Shown here one piece after another: positions 45,164 through 54,229 of a DNA stretch of 64,000 nt. Position numbers and translations under genes: made by a program. Numbering within the stretch: the first letter of the stretch is position 1; every line of letters begins with the position of its first letter. The stretch is from Vreelandella alkaliphila (GTDB taxonomy: Bacteria > Pseudomonadota > Gammaproteobacteria > Pseudomonadales > Halomonadaceae), in NCBI RefSeq assembly GCF_016107625.1, contig NZ_JABASV010000002.1, positions 391,055-455,054 on the forward strand, in the 5' to 3' direction. The notes beneath the pieces were generated by a model that was given only the letters and a program-made list of their open reading frames with translations, did not search any database and was not told the DNA's origin.

Positions 45164-46090
45164 TCATTCCAATCCACCGAAGCGTTGGTAGAAGCTGGGG
45201 CCGGGGGCTGGTAATGGGCCTTCGGCAGTTTCTAGGTGCCTGTCTAGCCAGCGCTCTGCGCGCTCATAGAGCAACCGATAGAGGTTGCGGCAGAGCTGAT
45301 GGGCGTAGCGGCCTTCCCACGCCGTAGGGAGCAGTTCGTCAGGCAGTAGGGGGTCACGTAGCTGAACCTTGCGATACTCGTGAATCAGCAAGGTACGAGC
45401 AATGAAGCACTCTTCCTGCCCTAAATGGTTCTCTGCGTTGAGCGCATTCCACAGTGGGCGAAACTTAACCAGAAAACGCTGGTAAAGCTCGGCGAGTTCG
45501 TCGAGGTTCCAGCTGTCTCTGACCTGCAGGCGCAGCGGCTTACTGGTCATAGGCTCCATGGTCTGTGTCTGCATTACGATTGTGTCGTCTGCCGCATCAA
45601 GCTCTTGCAAGGCCACCATAGTTTCCGCGCATGACAGCGTGGGATGTGCCAGAACGCCCTGAGCAAAACTACCAAAGCCGAGCCATTCAAGCTCATCACG
45701 AATCTGCTGGCGACGGTCGGCTGGCAGCTGCGTCAGCAGCGCCAATGTCCACTGGCCCGACCAGGGTGGCTGGGCACCGTGATAGACACGCTTGAAAGCT
45801 TGTTCAAAACGGCGCCGCCCAGGGCCACTTAACCGATAGTAGCTGCGACGACCGACCTTTTCACCGCGAAGCCAGGTTTCATGGGTCAGCCGATAAACCG
45901 ATGTACGCACCAGACGCTCATTGATGCCGATGGGCTCCACCAGTTTCGATAGACTGCCGAGCCACACAGTACCGCCCCGTGGAACGATAGAGTCGCCATA
46001 GACAGTAATAATCAGTGAGCCGGCGCGAATAGGCCGACGCTTCTGGAAGTCATCAATAAGCGTAGCGACGCAGTCTGTAGCTGACGACAT
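45164..46090 (-). CDS. paaX: Phenylacetate pathway repressor PaaX
   Basis: This 308-residue repressor of the paa genes is released from DNA by phenylacetyl-CoA. The N-terminal winged helix region RPIRAGSLIITVYGDSIVP and the following INERLVRTSVYRLTHETWL are the family hallmark. The central and C-terminal domains are of typical length. It lies beyond the amine dehydrogenase cluster from the paa operons, with its own promoter region to the right. Confidence 0.95.
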   Translation of the reverse strand: MSSATDCVATLIDDFQKRRPIRAGSLIITVYGDSIVPRGGTVWLGSLSKLVEPIGINERLVRTSVYRLTHETWLRGEKVGRRSYYRLSGPGRRRFEQAFKRVYHGAQPPWSGQWTLALLTQLPADRRQQIRDELEWLGFGSFAQGVLAHPTLSCAETMVALQELDAADDTIVMQTQTMEPMTSKPLRLQVRDSWNLDELAELYQRFLVKFRPLWNALNAENHLGQEECFIARTLLIHEYRKVQLRDPLLPDELLPTAWEGRYAHQLCRNLYRLLYERAERWLDRHLETAEGPLPAPGPSFYQRFGGLE

Positions 46091-46623
46091 GGTGTGTGTT
46101 GATTCCCTTGACGATGAAGTTGTCGCAAAACGACAGAAAATATAGCTTTTATAGAAGATTATCGTATCACGTTTTTTTGCGATTTGGCCTGCAGGGTTAT
46201 CAGTGAATCATGGAGAATGATTTAGTATCGCAAAGGTCGTGGACGCTAGCATTTCGTTGCGGCTTCTTATGAAGATATGACACTAATTTCAATGGTTGCT
46301 TACGTAACCCCTGCTATACTCCCCCGGTTTTAAAAATAGAGTTTCTTGGTGCCATTTCGGTCTTTCTTAGCTCGCATGATGTGCTGCTAGACCTTGGTTG
46401 TCGTTTGAATAAAAGTGAATCGTTCTATGAAAATAAAATAAAAAGAAGCAGTTACAGGATCACACGTCGACGACCATGTTAATTGGAAGTTACTTTCTTT
46501 TTTAAAACGCTGATGTGTCTGGCGAGGAGGTATGTAGATATTTATTAAATATGCAGTGGAGCAGTAGAAAAAGAAAACTAAAAACGCCAGAAAAATTAAA
46601 AAATAACTACAGGAATGGTTGTG
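46091..46623. other. AT-rich intergenic region between paaX and amiS-like gene
   Basis: This 533-bp region has no gene I can support. It must hold the paaX promoter on the left. A TATACT-like box lies at 46314-46319. The right third (46380-46620) is strikingly AT-rich and would suit binding by the MvaT-type protein encoded 700 bp further on. Confidence 0.4.
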
Positions 46624-47142
46624 ATGATTTTAGGACTTACCTTGCTATATGTCGGAGCAGTACTGTTTGTGAACGGAATATGGCTGCTAGGAAAGATTGG
46701 TGACAAAGAGGTATCTGTTATCAACATCATGGTTGGTGTGTTGAGCTTCATTATTGCTGTCTATTTGATTTTCCGAGAACCGGATAATTCTGCTGCAATT
46801 AGCACGGGGGCATTTACCTTGTTATTTGCTTTTACTTATCTTTGGGTTGGAGCTAACCAGTTTTTAAAGGCGGATGGAGCAGGTCTTGGATGGTTCTGCT
46901 TTTTTGTTAGTATTACAGCGGCGTTTGTTGGAGCAAGCTCTATCGCCGATATAGGAATTAACTTTGAGCTGTGGAATACATTTAGCTGGTTTGCATGGTC
47001 TGCTTTGTGGTTCAGCTTCTTTTGCTTGCTAGCATTAGCGAAAAAAATACAGCATTCAGTTGCAATTTATACACTATTTTGCGCAGTTTTTACGGGTTGG
47101 ATTCCTGGCGTTCTGATATTATTAGGGATTATTAATGCATAG
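46624..47142 (+). CDS. AmiS/UreI family transporter or channel
   Basis: This is a 172-residue protein of the AmiS/UreI family, with about six hydrophobic segments (starts MILGLTLLYVGAVLFVNGIW). The family includes proton-gated urea channels and short-amide transporters. AGGA 8 bases before the ATG at 46624 supports this start over the ATG three codons earlier. No urease or amidase gene is nearby, so the substrate cannot be read from context. The gene is AT-rich compared with the flanking paaX and qhp genes. Confidence 0.85.
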   Translation: MILGLTLLYVGAVLFVNGIWLLGKIGDKEVSVINIMVGVLSFIIAVYLIFREPDNSAAISTGAFTLLFAFTYLWVGANQFLKADGAGLGWFCFFVSITAAFVGASSIADIGINFELWNTFSWFAWSALWFSFFCLLALAKKIQHSVAIYTLFCAVFTGWIPGVLILLGIINA

Positions 47143-47334
47143 CTGTTCGTTACTAAACGTAAATAATACTTAAAATTTTTTGAGAACACCTATATTATGA
47201 AATCACACGGTATATAATCGTTTAATAATCACACCTGCTCGTGAGTACGCCTGCCATGCTGAAGTAGCACTCTTAACATGTTTTACTGTGCTATCAGTAT
47301 ATGGCAAAGAAATTAAAACTAAGGAGATGAATAC

Positions 47335-47718
47335 ATGGCATCAGTATTAAGCGACTACATCAAGAAAGAGCAGATGTTAAAGCAGCTACAGGAAGAGTTG
47401 CAAGCGCTTGAAAACAATAGTGAATTGAAAAAAGAGCTGGAGTTCAACGAGAAATTGCAAGCGCTTATGACAGAGCATGGCAAGCTAGCCCGCGATGTAT
47501 GCGAAATGCTTGACCCATCATATCGCTCCGCATCTGTTAAAGGCACCAAAATAAGCAGTACCGATGGCCGCAAGAAGCGCCCTCTAAAAGTGTACAAGAA
47601 CCCACACACGGGGGAGGTCGTTGAAACGCGTGGTGGCAACCATAACGTCATTAAAGAGTGGAAAGCTGAATTCGGCAATGAAGAAGTGGTTAGTTGGGTG
47701 GTAGAAGAACGCGCCTAA
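47335..47718 (+). CDS. MvaT/MvaU family H-NS-like nucleoid protein
   Basis: This 127-residue DNA-binding protein has an N-terminal coiled coil for oligomerisation (about 1-60, rich in Glu, Lys and Leu) and a C-terminal AT-hook-like domain. The DNA-binding part RPLKVYKNPHTGEVVETRGG (about 82-101) followed by NHNVIKEWKAEFG is the MvaT signature. AAGGAGATG precedes the start. These proteins silence AT-rich acquired DNA. The gene lies within the AT-rich segment of this window. Confidence 0.92.
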   Translation: MASVLSDYIKKEQMLKQLQEELQALENNSELKKELEFNEKLQALMTEHGKLARDVCEMLDPSYRSASVKGTKISSTDGRKKRPLKVYKNPHTGEVVETRGGNHNVIKEWKAEFGNEEVVSWVVEERA

Positions 47719-47854
47719 TCTGTTCATTCGTCGCTCGCACGGTTCCACCGCGAGCGGCGTATATTTACTAGCTGGAAATGATCTCTATATCTTTATAAGG
47801 TCGATATTTTTTTACGCTTACCTTGTAAAGCACGTAGAGCGCTAGGAGCGAGTA

Positions 47855-48265
47855 ATGAAAAAAACATGGCTTTGTTGTTTAAGTTTAGCTGCAACAGCAG
47901 GAGTTTTACTGCTGCCAGCAGCGCACGCAACAGAAAGGTTGTGTGAAGATAAAGCGACTGTCCTACGACAACAGCTGGAATACGCTCAAGCACACGATAA
48001 TCAGCATCGTGTTAGAGGATTGCAGCGTGCATTGCACTCCATCGAAGAGAATTGCACAAATGAGCAAGTGATTACAGAGGCTGCCGAAGAGGTTCGAGAG
48101 AGCCAGGAAGAGGTACGTGAGCGTGAGTTAGCACTTGAGGAGGCTCTCAGAGAGGGCGACGAAGACGATATTCAGAAACGGCGTGAAAAATTAGCAGAAG
48201 AAGTACGTGAGCTTGAAGAGCACACACAAGAACTGAATTTGCTGCAGCAACGTATTAACGAATAG
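47855..48265 (+). CDS. DUF1090 family periplasmic protein
   Basis: This 136-residue protein has a signal peptide (LCCLSLAATAGVLLLPAAHA, cleavage after residue 25). An Arg/Glu-rich helical body follows with two Cys (in ERLCEDKA and EENCTNEQ) and a long charged coiled coil (about 70-130). It matches DUF1090, a family including E. coli YqjC, of unknown function. AGGAG lies before the ATG. A terminator follows at 48314. Confidence 0.85.
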   Translation: MKKTWLCCLSLAATAGVLLLPAAHATERLCEDKATVLRQQLEYAQAHDNQHRVRGLQRALHSIEENCTNEQVITEAAEEVRESQEEVRERELALEEALREGDEDDIQKRREKLAEEVRELEEHTQELNLLQQRINE

Positions 48266-48313
48266 TCTGCATCAAGACTGAGTGTAAGCTGCAGCGATGC
48301 GCTTATTCCAAGC

Positions 48314-48354
48314 AGCCTCTTTTTACTACCGATGAAAGGAGGCTAACGTTTTTT
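48314..48354 (+). terminator. Rho-independent terminator after the DUF1090 gene
   Basis: The arms AGCCTCTTTT (48314-48323) and AAAGGAGGCT (48335-48344) pair with one wobble and are followed by TTTTTT. Confidence 0.75.
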
Positions 48355-48753
48355 CATCTGTAACATTACCTTGTATTTATCCCTCCTTCTCTCTCCCTGC
48401 ATTTTGAATTCTGCATCAATGGCTCAGATCTCTGCATATTGATGCTGGATCAGACCTTGTCATTACTCTTCACGTTCTTAAACAAGCATCTGTTGAAGGC
48501 AGTGATGCTTCATTGATAGATGTGTCGCCACCCAGTGTAAAGCCTTCTTTTTATTGAAATGTAAATGTACAAAATGCGCTATGGCTAACTTTTTGTATAG
48601 CTAGACTAGCTTTTGTACAAGTTTATGGTTTTTAATGATCATAGGTATCTGCCTCGTGCAAATGCAATTCAGCGGTGGTGATAGAGAGTCCACCATACCT
48701 GGGCGGGGTGCGAGAAAACTTATGTTTTTAAAGATAAAAAGGTGCTCCAAGAG
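48355..48753 (+). promoter_or_regulatory. Upstream region of ovoA with small palindromes
   Basis: This gap of about 400 bp has no gene. It contains the palindromes AGCTAGACTAGCT (48599-48611) and TTGTACAA (48613-48620), with a related ATGTACAAAA at 48565-48574. They are close together and may mark an operator for ovoA. No regulator gene is adjacent. Confidence 0.4.
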
Positions 48754-50901
48754 ATGACTTCCACCAATTCCCAAGCTGGGCTGAAGGAATCGACATCATT
48801 CGGCCTTTTCCCCCGCACTGTGACGCTGGCTGGTAATGATCCTGACGCGACACGTCGGGATATTGAGACCTGTTTTACCGCGACGTTTGACCGCTATGAG
48901 TCACTTTTTACTACATTAGTGAGCGAGGAAGCGTACGTTCGGAAGTCCATCCCTCTTAGGCATCCACTGATTTTCTACCTCGGACATACCGCGACGTTTT
49001 TCGTCAACAAGCTAGTGCTGGCTAAACTCCTGCCCACTCGTATCGATCCCAACATGGAGTCTATTTTTGCTGTTGGCGTCGATGAGATGAGTTGGGATGA
49101 CCTGAATGATGACCACTATGAGTGGCCGTCAGTCAGTGATGTTATGAGCTACCGCAACAAGGTTCGTGCGGCGGTACTCACCTTGATTCGAGAACTACCG
49201 CTTTCGTTGCCAATTGATTGGGACAGCCCGTTTTGGCCCATTGTCATGGGCATTGAGCATGAGCGGATTCACCTGGAAACGTCGTCAGTATTAATCCGTC
49301 AGCAGCAGCTTCATCTGGTGACTCCCCAGAGAGAATGGGAGCCAGTGAGCATTAGCGGAGAGCCACCGGAAAACAGCCTGATCACAGTGCCAGGGGGAGG
49401 GGTAACCTTAGGCAAGTCCTTTGACGACCCTTGGTACGGCTGGGATAACGAGTACGGCCATCATAAGGCTGAAGTGGATGAGTTCAAGGCTAGCCAGTTC
49501 TTGGTGAGTAACAGTGAGTTTCTTGAGTTTGTAGAAGCTGGCGGCTATTTGAGCGATACGTTTTGGTCTGAAGAAGGGTTGAGCTGGCGCAAATTTGCTA
49601 AAGCGATGCACCCCACTTTTTGGGTGTGGAAAAACGAATGGTGTCTACGCTTGATGACAGAAGAAGTGGAGATGCCTTGGGATTGGCCTGTTGAAGTCAA
49701 CTTCCATGAAGCCAAAGCCTTCTGCAACTGGAAAAGTGAGCAGATCGGCCAGCCTGTACGCATGCCAACAGAGGATGAATGGCATCGCTTGGTTGAAGAA
49801 GCCGGTGTCACCGAGCTAAATAGTGGTTCGCCCGCTAATGCCAACCTGCATCTGGATCATGGCGCTTCCTCCTGCCCAGTGACTCGTTTTCAGCACGGTC
49901 AGTGGTTTGATGTCGTGGGCAACGTCTGGCAATGGGTGGAGACCCCGACCTATCCATTCCCTGGGTTTGATGTTCATCCGCTGTACGATGATTTCACAAC
50001 ACCGACTTTCGACAATCAGCATAATCTGATTAAGGGCGGCTCATGGATATCGTGTGGTAACGAAACGCGCCTTAGTGCACGCTATGCGTTCCGGCGCCAT
50101 TTTTTTCAGCATGCAGGTTTCCGCTATGTGGTGTCGGATGCAGAGGTTACGCTGCCCAGCGCCTATTATGAAAGCGATGCTCGCATGGCTGAGTATGCAG
50201 AGTTTCATTACGGCGATGACTGGTTTGGCGTTGCCAACTTCCCACAAGCATTGGCCAACCGGGCGTTGGACAGCCTGTCGGGCAAGCAGAAGAAGCGCGC
50301 CCTCGATCTAGGGTGTGCCAGTGGGCGCTCCAGTTTTGAGCTGGCCCGCGAGTTTGAACACGTTGATGGCGTGGACTTCTCGGCTAACTTTATTCGCCAG
50401 GGCGTGGAGATGGCCGAGCAAAAAGTGTTGCGTTATACCCGTGTGGAAGAGGGCGAATTAGTCAGCTACCAGGAGCGTACGTTAGCGAGTCTGGGGCTGG
50501 AAGAGTCGGCGAGCCGCGTTAGCTTTCATCAAGGTGATGCTTGCAATCTCAAGCCGCAGTTCAGCAATTATGATCTTGTGCTGGCCGCCAACCTGATCGA
50601 CCGACTCTACAAGCCTGCACAGTTTCTGCAAACGATCCATCAGCGCATCAATGTAGGCGGTATTTTGATGATCGCCTCGCCTTATACTTGGCTGGAAGAG
50701 TACACGCCCAAGGAAGAGTGGATTGGTGGGTTCAAGAAAGATGGTGAAAACGTTAGCACGTTGGATGGCCTTAAAGCGCTGCTTGAACCCAATTTCCGGA
50801 TGATTAGCGCCCCTGAAAAAGTGCCCTTTGTGATCCGTGAGACCATGCATAAATACCAGCACAGCCTCTCGGAAGTCACGCTATGGGAGCGTCGTGCCTA
50901 G
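48754..50901 (+). CDS. ovoA: OvoA, 5-histidylcysteine sulfoxide synthase / mercaptohistidine methyltransferase
   Basis: This 715-residue enzyme joins cysteine and histidine through a non-haem iron centre and then methylates the imidazole, giving the ovothiol skeleton. The N-terminal DinB-like domain carries the iron motif HERIHLE (HX3HXE, about residues 169-175). A formylglycine-generating-enzyme-type domain (about 190-455) follows, with NVWQWVETPTYPFPGF and IKGGSWIS. A C-terminal SAM methyltransferase domain starts near 515 (ALDLGCASGRSSFELA). Full-length and apparently intact. The ATG at 48754 is chosen; a GTG four codons earlier is also possible. No partner gene adjoins. Confidence 0.94.
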   Translation: MTSTNSQAGLKESTSFGLFPRTVTLAGNDPDATRRDIETCFTATFDRYESLFTTLVSEEAYVRKSIPLRHPLIFYLGHTATFFVNKLVLAKLLPTRIDPNMESIFAVGVDEMSWDDLNDDHYEWPSVSDVMSYRNKVRAAVLTLIRELPLSLPIDWDSPFWPIVMGIEHERIHLETSSVLIRQQQLHLVTPQREWEPVSISGEPPENSLITVPGGGVTLGKSFDDPWYGWDNEYGHHKAEVDEFKASQFLVSNSEFLEFVEAGGYLSDTFWSEEGLSWRKFAKAMHPTFWVWKNEWCLRLMTEEVEMPWDWPVEVNFHEAKAFCNWKSEQIGQPVRMPTEDEWHRLVEEAGVTELNSGSPANANLHLDHGASSCPVTRFQHGQWFDVVGNVWQWVETPTYPFPGFDVHPLYDDFTTPTFDNQHNLIKGGSWISCGNETRLSARYAFRRHFFQHAGFRYVVSDAEVTLPSAYYESDARMAEYAEFHYGDDWFGVANFPQALANRALDSLSGKQKKRALDLGCASGRSSFELAREFEHVDGVDFSANFIRQGVEMAEQKVLRYTRVEEGELVSYQERTLASLGLEESASRVSFHQGDACNLKPQFSNYDLVLAANLIDRLYKPAQFLQTIHQRINVGGILMIASPYTWLEEYTPKEEWIGGFKKDGENVSTLDGLKALLEPNFRMISAPEKVPFVIRETMHKYQHSLSEVTLWERRA

Positions 50902-50907
50902 CGAGGT

Positions 50908-51987
50908 TTAAAAAAGACCCTCAATGGCCCGGTTAATCGACGCATGTTCGGTTAACCGGGCAAACAAATCTTCGTCGGCTTCGCCGTTGATCAGCCCCAG
51001 TAATACACCTAGTACGGCACCTCTGTGCACGTTGTCACCGCCAATTTCTGCATTGATTTGTAAGGCCTTAAGGGGGTTCTGTTGGTGTTTGCAGGCAAGA
51101 TATAGCACCGCAGGCCAGGCGTCAGTAATATAACAGGCTGTGGATAAAATACTTCCGACGACTTCGCGTTCGCTATATTGGCTAGCAACGAGTTTTGTCA
51201 GATCACGTTTTGATAAGCCACGTGTGCCCTGTAGTAGCATTTCCTGAACCGAGCTTTCGCGTTCGCGGAATAGTAAACCGTCGATCAGTTCAACGTAGGC
51301 GTCGCAAACCTCGGCGAGAAAGTTGTCCGGGTGTGTCAGAGCGAGATGCTGTCGGCAAAGCTTACGTGTATCTGTCAGAGAGGTGCCCTTCATACGTTCG
51401 CCAATTACCAGCGGGGCAATTGTCACTAAGCCTCCAATGGAAGGCGTATCGTGAGTCACCGCACCACACTGTTTGGGCGGCAATCCCTTTTCAAGATTTG
51501 CAAAAAAGCCGCGGTGGTAAGATTCGGCATAGGTATCCGGGTGGGCTGGTGTCTCTGCCGTCATCATGCGGATATAAGCTTGAAGGAAGGTGTCACTATT
51601 ATAGTGCTGCTCTGGCGCCGTCATGGTTTTCATTAGCGCTAACGCACAGTGTGCATTGAGCGTGTTATCTCCAGGAGCCATGCCCTGGTGATAATGTACA
51701 TTTGGGCGATCCCAGTACGACTGCTTTCCTTTCAGAATGACACCGCCAACAATCTCAGGCTGTTGACTAATCGCTGCACGTTTGCGACCACCGCCACTGG
51801 TAGAGTGCATCGACATAATCGAGGAAGGGTGGAATTTAGGAGGCGCTTCAAATGTTTTTATCCCACCTGGAAAAGCGCTATCGATATCGTGAACGTTATA
51901 GAACCAGTGAACGGGCATGGCCAGTGCATCGCCAATAAATAGGTTTTTAAGCGCGGCAGTCGCTCTTGCTAACACAGTGTGGGTCAT
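50908..51987 (-). CDS. ADP-ribosylglycohydrolase family protein
   Basis: This 359-residue all-helical protein of the ADP-ribosylglycohydrolase superfamily shows LFIGDALAMPVHWFYN near the N terminus and EIGGDNVHRGAVLGVLLGL near residue 325. The latter corresponds to the usual GGDTD metal-binding segment but reads GGDNVHR, so the second Asp is missing. The family removes ADP-ribose from proteins or small molecules, and some members have lost activity. The start at 51987 (MTHTVLARATAAL) is chosen because it begins the conserved region. Confidence 0.82.
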   Translation of the reverse strand: MTHTVLARATAALKNLFIGDALAMPVHWFYNVHDIDSAFPGGIKTFEAPPKFHPSSIMSMHSTSGGGRKRAAISQQPEIVGGVILKGKQSYWDRPNVHYHQGMAPGDNTLNAHCALALMKTMTAPEQHYNSDTFLQAYIRMMTAETPAHPDTYAESYHRGFFANLEKGLPPKQCGAVTHDTPSIGGLVTIAPLVIGERMKGTSLTDTRKLCRQHLALTHPDNFLAEVCDAYVELIDGLLFRERESSVQEMLLQGTRGLSKRDLTKLVASQYSEREVVGSILSTACYITDAWPAVLYLACKHQQNPLKALQINAEIGGDNVHRGAVLGVLLGLINGEADEDLFARLTEHASINRAIEGLF

Positions 51988-52200
51988 GGGCTGGCTCTTT
52001 AGCGTTATGTTTCGCTGTGAAAATGCAGTATTAAGCAACGCAAGACATAAATTGAGCGTTAACATTACCGCGAGCCATCGCGAATATAAAGTATGTACAA
52101 GAAATAGAGAGGATGGCGGGAGTACAGTCCGCCTGCGAAGCTAATACTGGCCACGCCTATAGAGATCAAAAAGACAAACAACAGTGAAGGGAGCATCGCA

Positions 52201-52554
52201 ATGAAATCACTTCAAAAACGCCTTGGCCTTATGGTAGCTATGCTGCTGATGGTAACTCTTGTCAGCGGATGTCGCGGGCAACTAACCGTAACGGTGCCAT
52301 TGCCCATGCTGGTGAACAACCCAGCTGCCTTTGATGATAGGCAAATCGTGACCCAGGGCGTCGTGCGGCATTTCAACGACCCCCTTCATTATTGGATCGA
52401 AGACGAACAGCTTAATCGGGTTGAGATATTTCTCCACCAGGAAATAGCGCCCTATTTAGATGAAAGTGTGGAGGTAGAAGGCCAGTTTCACTTCTCTCCG
52501 AATGAGGGGCGGCGGCTTACCCTCACGCGGGTCGATCAGTTACCAGGCGAATAA
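52201..52554 (+). CDS. Small putative lipoprotein, OB-fold-like
   Basis: This 117-residue protein has a lipoprotein signal peptide (LMVAMLLMVTLVSGC, Cys at residue 24 is the expected lipidation site). The mature part is beta-rich (TVTVPLPMLVNNPAAFDDRQ, then VTQGVVRHFNDPLHYWIEDE) and resembles small OB-fold domains. I do not recognise a specific function. It stands alone between two leftward genes. Confidence 0.75.
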   Translation: MKSLQKRLGLMVAMLLMVTLVSGCRGQLTVTVPLPMLVNNPAAFDDRQIVTQGVVRHFNDPLHYWIEDEQLNRVEIFLHQEIAPYLDESVEVEGQFHFSPNEGRRLTLTRVDQLPGE

Positions 52555-52584
52555 CCTCTGTAGTTAAGCGACGCTATTAGCAAC

Positions 52585-53061
52585 CTAACGTAGCAAGAGC
52601 GAACGATCTATCGCTATAAACTCATTGGCCTCATTTATTAATGATGCTGCCGTAAGTTGGGGAACACCATAAACCTCAACTTTTTTACCATGCTTAACGC
52701 GTATTTTGTTGACTAAAAGATCAAAGTCTCCATCGCCGGACACTAATACAATAACATCTGCTTGTTCTGCATATTCCATTGCATCGAGAGCAATGCCAAC
52801 ATCCCAGTCACCTTTCGCAGAACCGTCTGAACGTTGGATGAACGGTTTCAGTTTTACATTAAAACCAATTGCTCTGAGTATATTTTGAAACTCCCGTTGC
52901 TTTTGGTCACCTCTGTCGATGGCATAGCAAAAAGCAGCCACAACGTCTCTTCCTGCGGTTACTTGTGCCCAAAATTTGTTGTAATCAAAGTTCTTACCAT
53001 ACGCTTCTCGCACGGTGTAATATACGTTTTGGATATCAACAAATATCGCAACTTTGGTCAT
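52585..53061 (-). CDS. NYN domain protein (LabA/DUF88 family, putative PIN-like RNase)
   Basis: This 158-residue protein has the NYN/PIN-like fold. Conserved acidic residues are visible in VAIFVDIQNVYYTV (Asp9 and Asn12) and VIVLVSGDGDFDLLVNKI (Asp near 109 and 111), consistent with a metal-dependent nuclease site. The middle segment GSAKGDWDVGIALDAM is typical of LabA-like proteins. Substrate unknown. Confidence 0.88.
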   Translation of the reverse strand: MTKVAIFVDIQNVYYTVREAYGKNFDYNKFWAQVTAGRDVVAAFCYAIDRGDQKQREFQNILRAIGFNVKLKPFIQRSDGSAKGDWDVGIALDAMEYAEQADVIVLVSGDGDFDLLVNKIRVKHGKKVEVYGVPQLTAASLINEANEFIAIDRSLLLR

Positions 53062-53094
53062 TAGATATAATCTTTTTTGTCGTTAATGATGAAA

Positions 53095-53976
53095 TCAATG
53101 TGATTCTTCGGCGAGCAGGCATAGTGTTTTTACTGCCGCTGGCTGACGCCCCTTTTGCCAAGCAAGCATGAGATCCGTGGCTATTGGCAAGTCGTCTAAT
53201 TCATAGGCGACAATGTCTTCGTCCCCTAGTGCCATGATGCTCGGCATAATCGCATACCCCATTCCCGTTGCGACCAAACTGCGAATAGTGATGTCATCGC
53301 GACACTCCTGAACAGTATTGGGTACGAAGCCTACCTTCTGAAAGCACCTGTCTAACCGGTCGAAGCTGCCAGGTGTTGAGGTTCGACTAAACCGAATGAA
53401 TGGCGCGTCGTGAAAATCCTTAAGCGAGGTCGGGGTAGTCGCTATGAGAGGGTGGCATCGACTGGTGAAGACCGCCATACGAAAACTGGCTAATGGATAG
53501 TAATCTAGCCGTGGCTCATCTTCTCGTTCAATGAATAGAATGCCTGCATCGAGCCGACCCGCCAGAATCGCCTCTGCCTGAGGACCTGACAACATTGATT
53601 CCAGCGTTAACTGCGTTGATGGATAGCGTGAGCGAAATCTGCTGATAAGTGCTGTGATGCTAGGAATATAGGGATGTATGGTGCTAATCCCGAGCGAGAG
53701 GCTTTCGCGGTAGCCATTGGCAATATCGCGTGTTTTTTTCGCGACACTTTCGAGTTCTGACAGTAGACGCTGCCCGTTGGCATATAGGTAATGCCCCGCT
53801 TGGGTCAGAGATACCCCTTTGCGGTCACGATAAAACAGGACTGCTCCGATATCGGCTTCAAGCTGATGTATCTGTCGCGTCAAGGCGGGCTGAGCGATCG
53901 GTATCTGCTTGGCTGCAGACGATATCGAACCCGCTTCGACCACCGCCAGGAAGTACCTTAGTTTTTTTGTGTCCAT
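53095..53976 (-). CDS. LysR family regulator of the M20-carrier-epimerase operon
   Basis: This is a 293-residue LysR protein. The start at 53976 (MDTKKLRYFLAVVEAGS) has GGGAG 6 bases upstream. The N-terminal helix-turn-helix includes SISSAAKQIPIAQPALTRQI (about 18-37), followed by the periplasmic-binding-type effector domain (about 88-290). It is divergent from the amidohydrolase gene at 54230 with 253 bp between, the classic arrangement for regulation of that operon. Confidence 0.92.
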   Translation of the reverse strand: MDTKKLRYFLAVVEAGSISSAAKQIPIAQPALTRQIHQLEADIGAVLFYRDRKGVSLTQAGHYLYANGQRLLSELESVAKKTRDIANGYRESLSLGISTIHPYIPSITALISRFRSRYPSTQLTLESMLSGPQAEAILAGRLDAGILFIEREDEPRLDYYPLASFRMAVFTSRCHPLIATTPTSLKDFHDAPFIRFSRTSTPGSFDRLDRCFQKVGFVPNTVQECRDDITIRSLVATGMGYAIMPSIMALGDEDIVAYELDDLPIATDLMLAWQKGRQPAAVKTLCLLAEESH

Positions 53977-54229
53977 GTCCGCTCCCGGAGACGTCACGAT
54001 GCGCGTCTCATTTCATACAGAAAATACAACTAAAGCCTCATCTCATAAAGGTATGACGCTATCGGGAAGAAGTATTTTATTCGTACCAAGCGTTACAACA
54101 TACTCAAAAACAATCTGGCTAAGCGTATAGCGGCGTACGCGGCTCATGTTGCATAAGCATGTGTTATCGCAGACGCCAGATGGCGCATTTCTCCCAGGTT
54201 TACCACTTTACAACAAGGTTTTACCTCTC

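Noticed and set aside
46515..46703. 62-codon frame overlapping the start of the amiS-like gene
   Set aside because: It starts with GTG, overlaps the real gene by 80 bp in another frame and shows no protein-like composition. The strong AGGAGGT near 46524 is followed at once by ATG-TAG with no spacing, so it is not a usable site.
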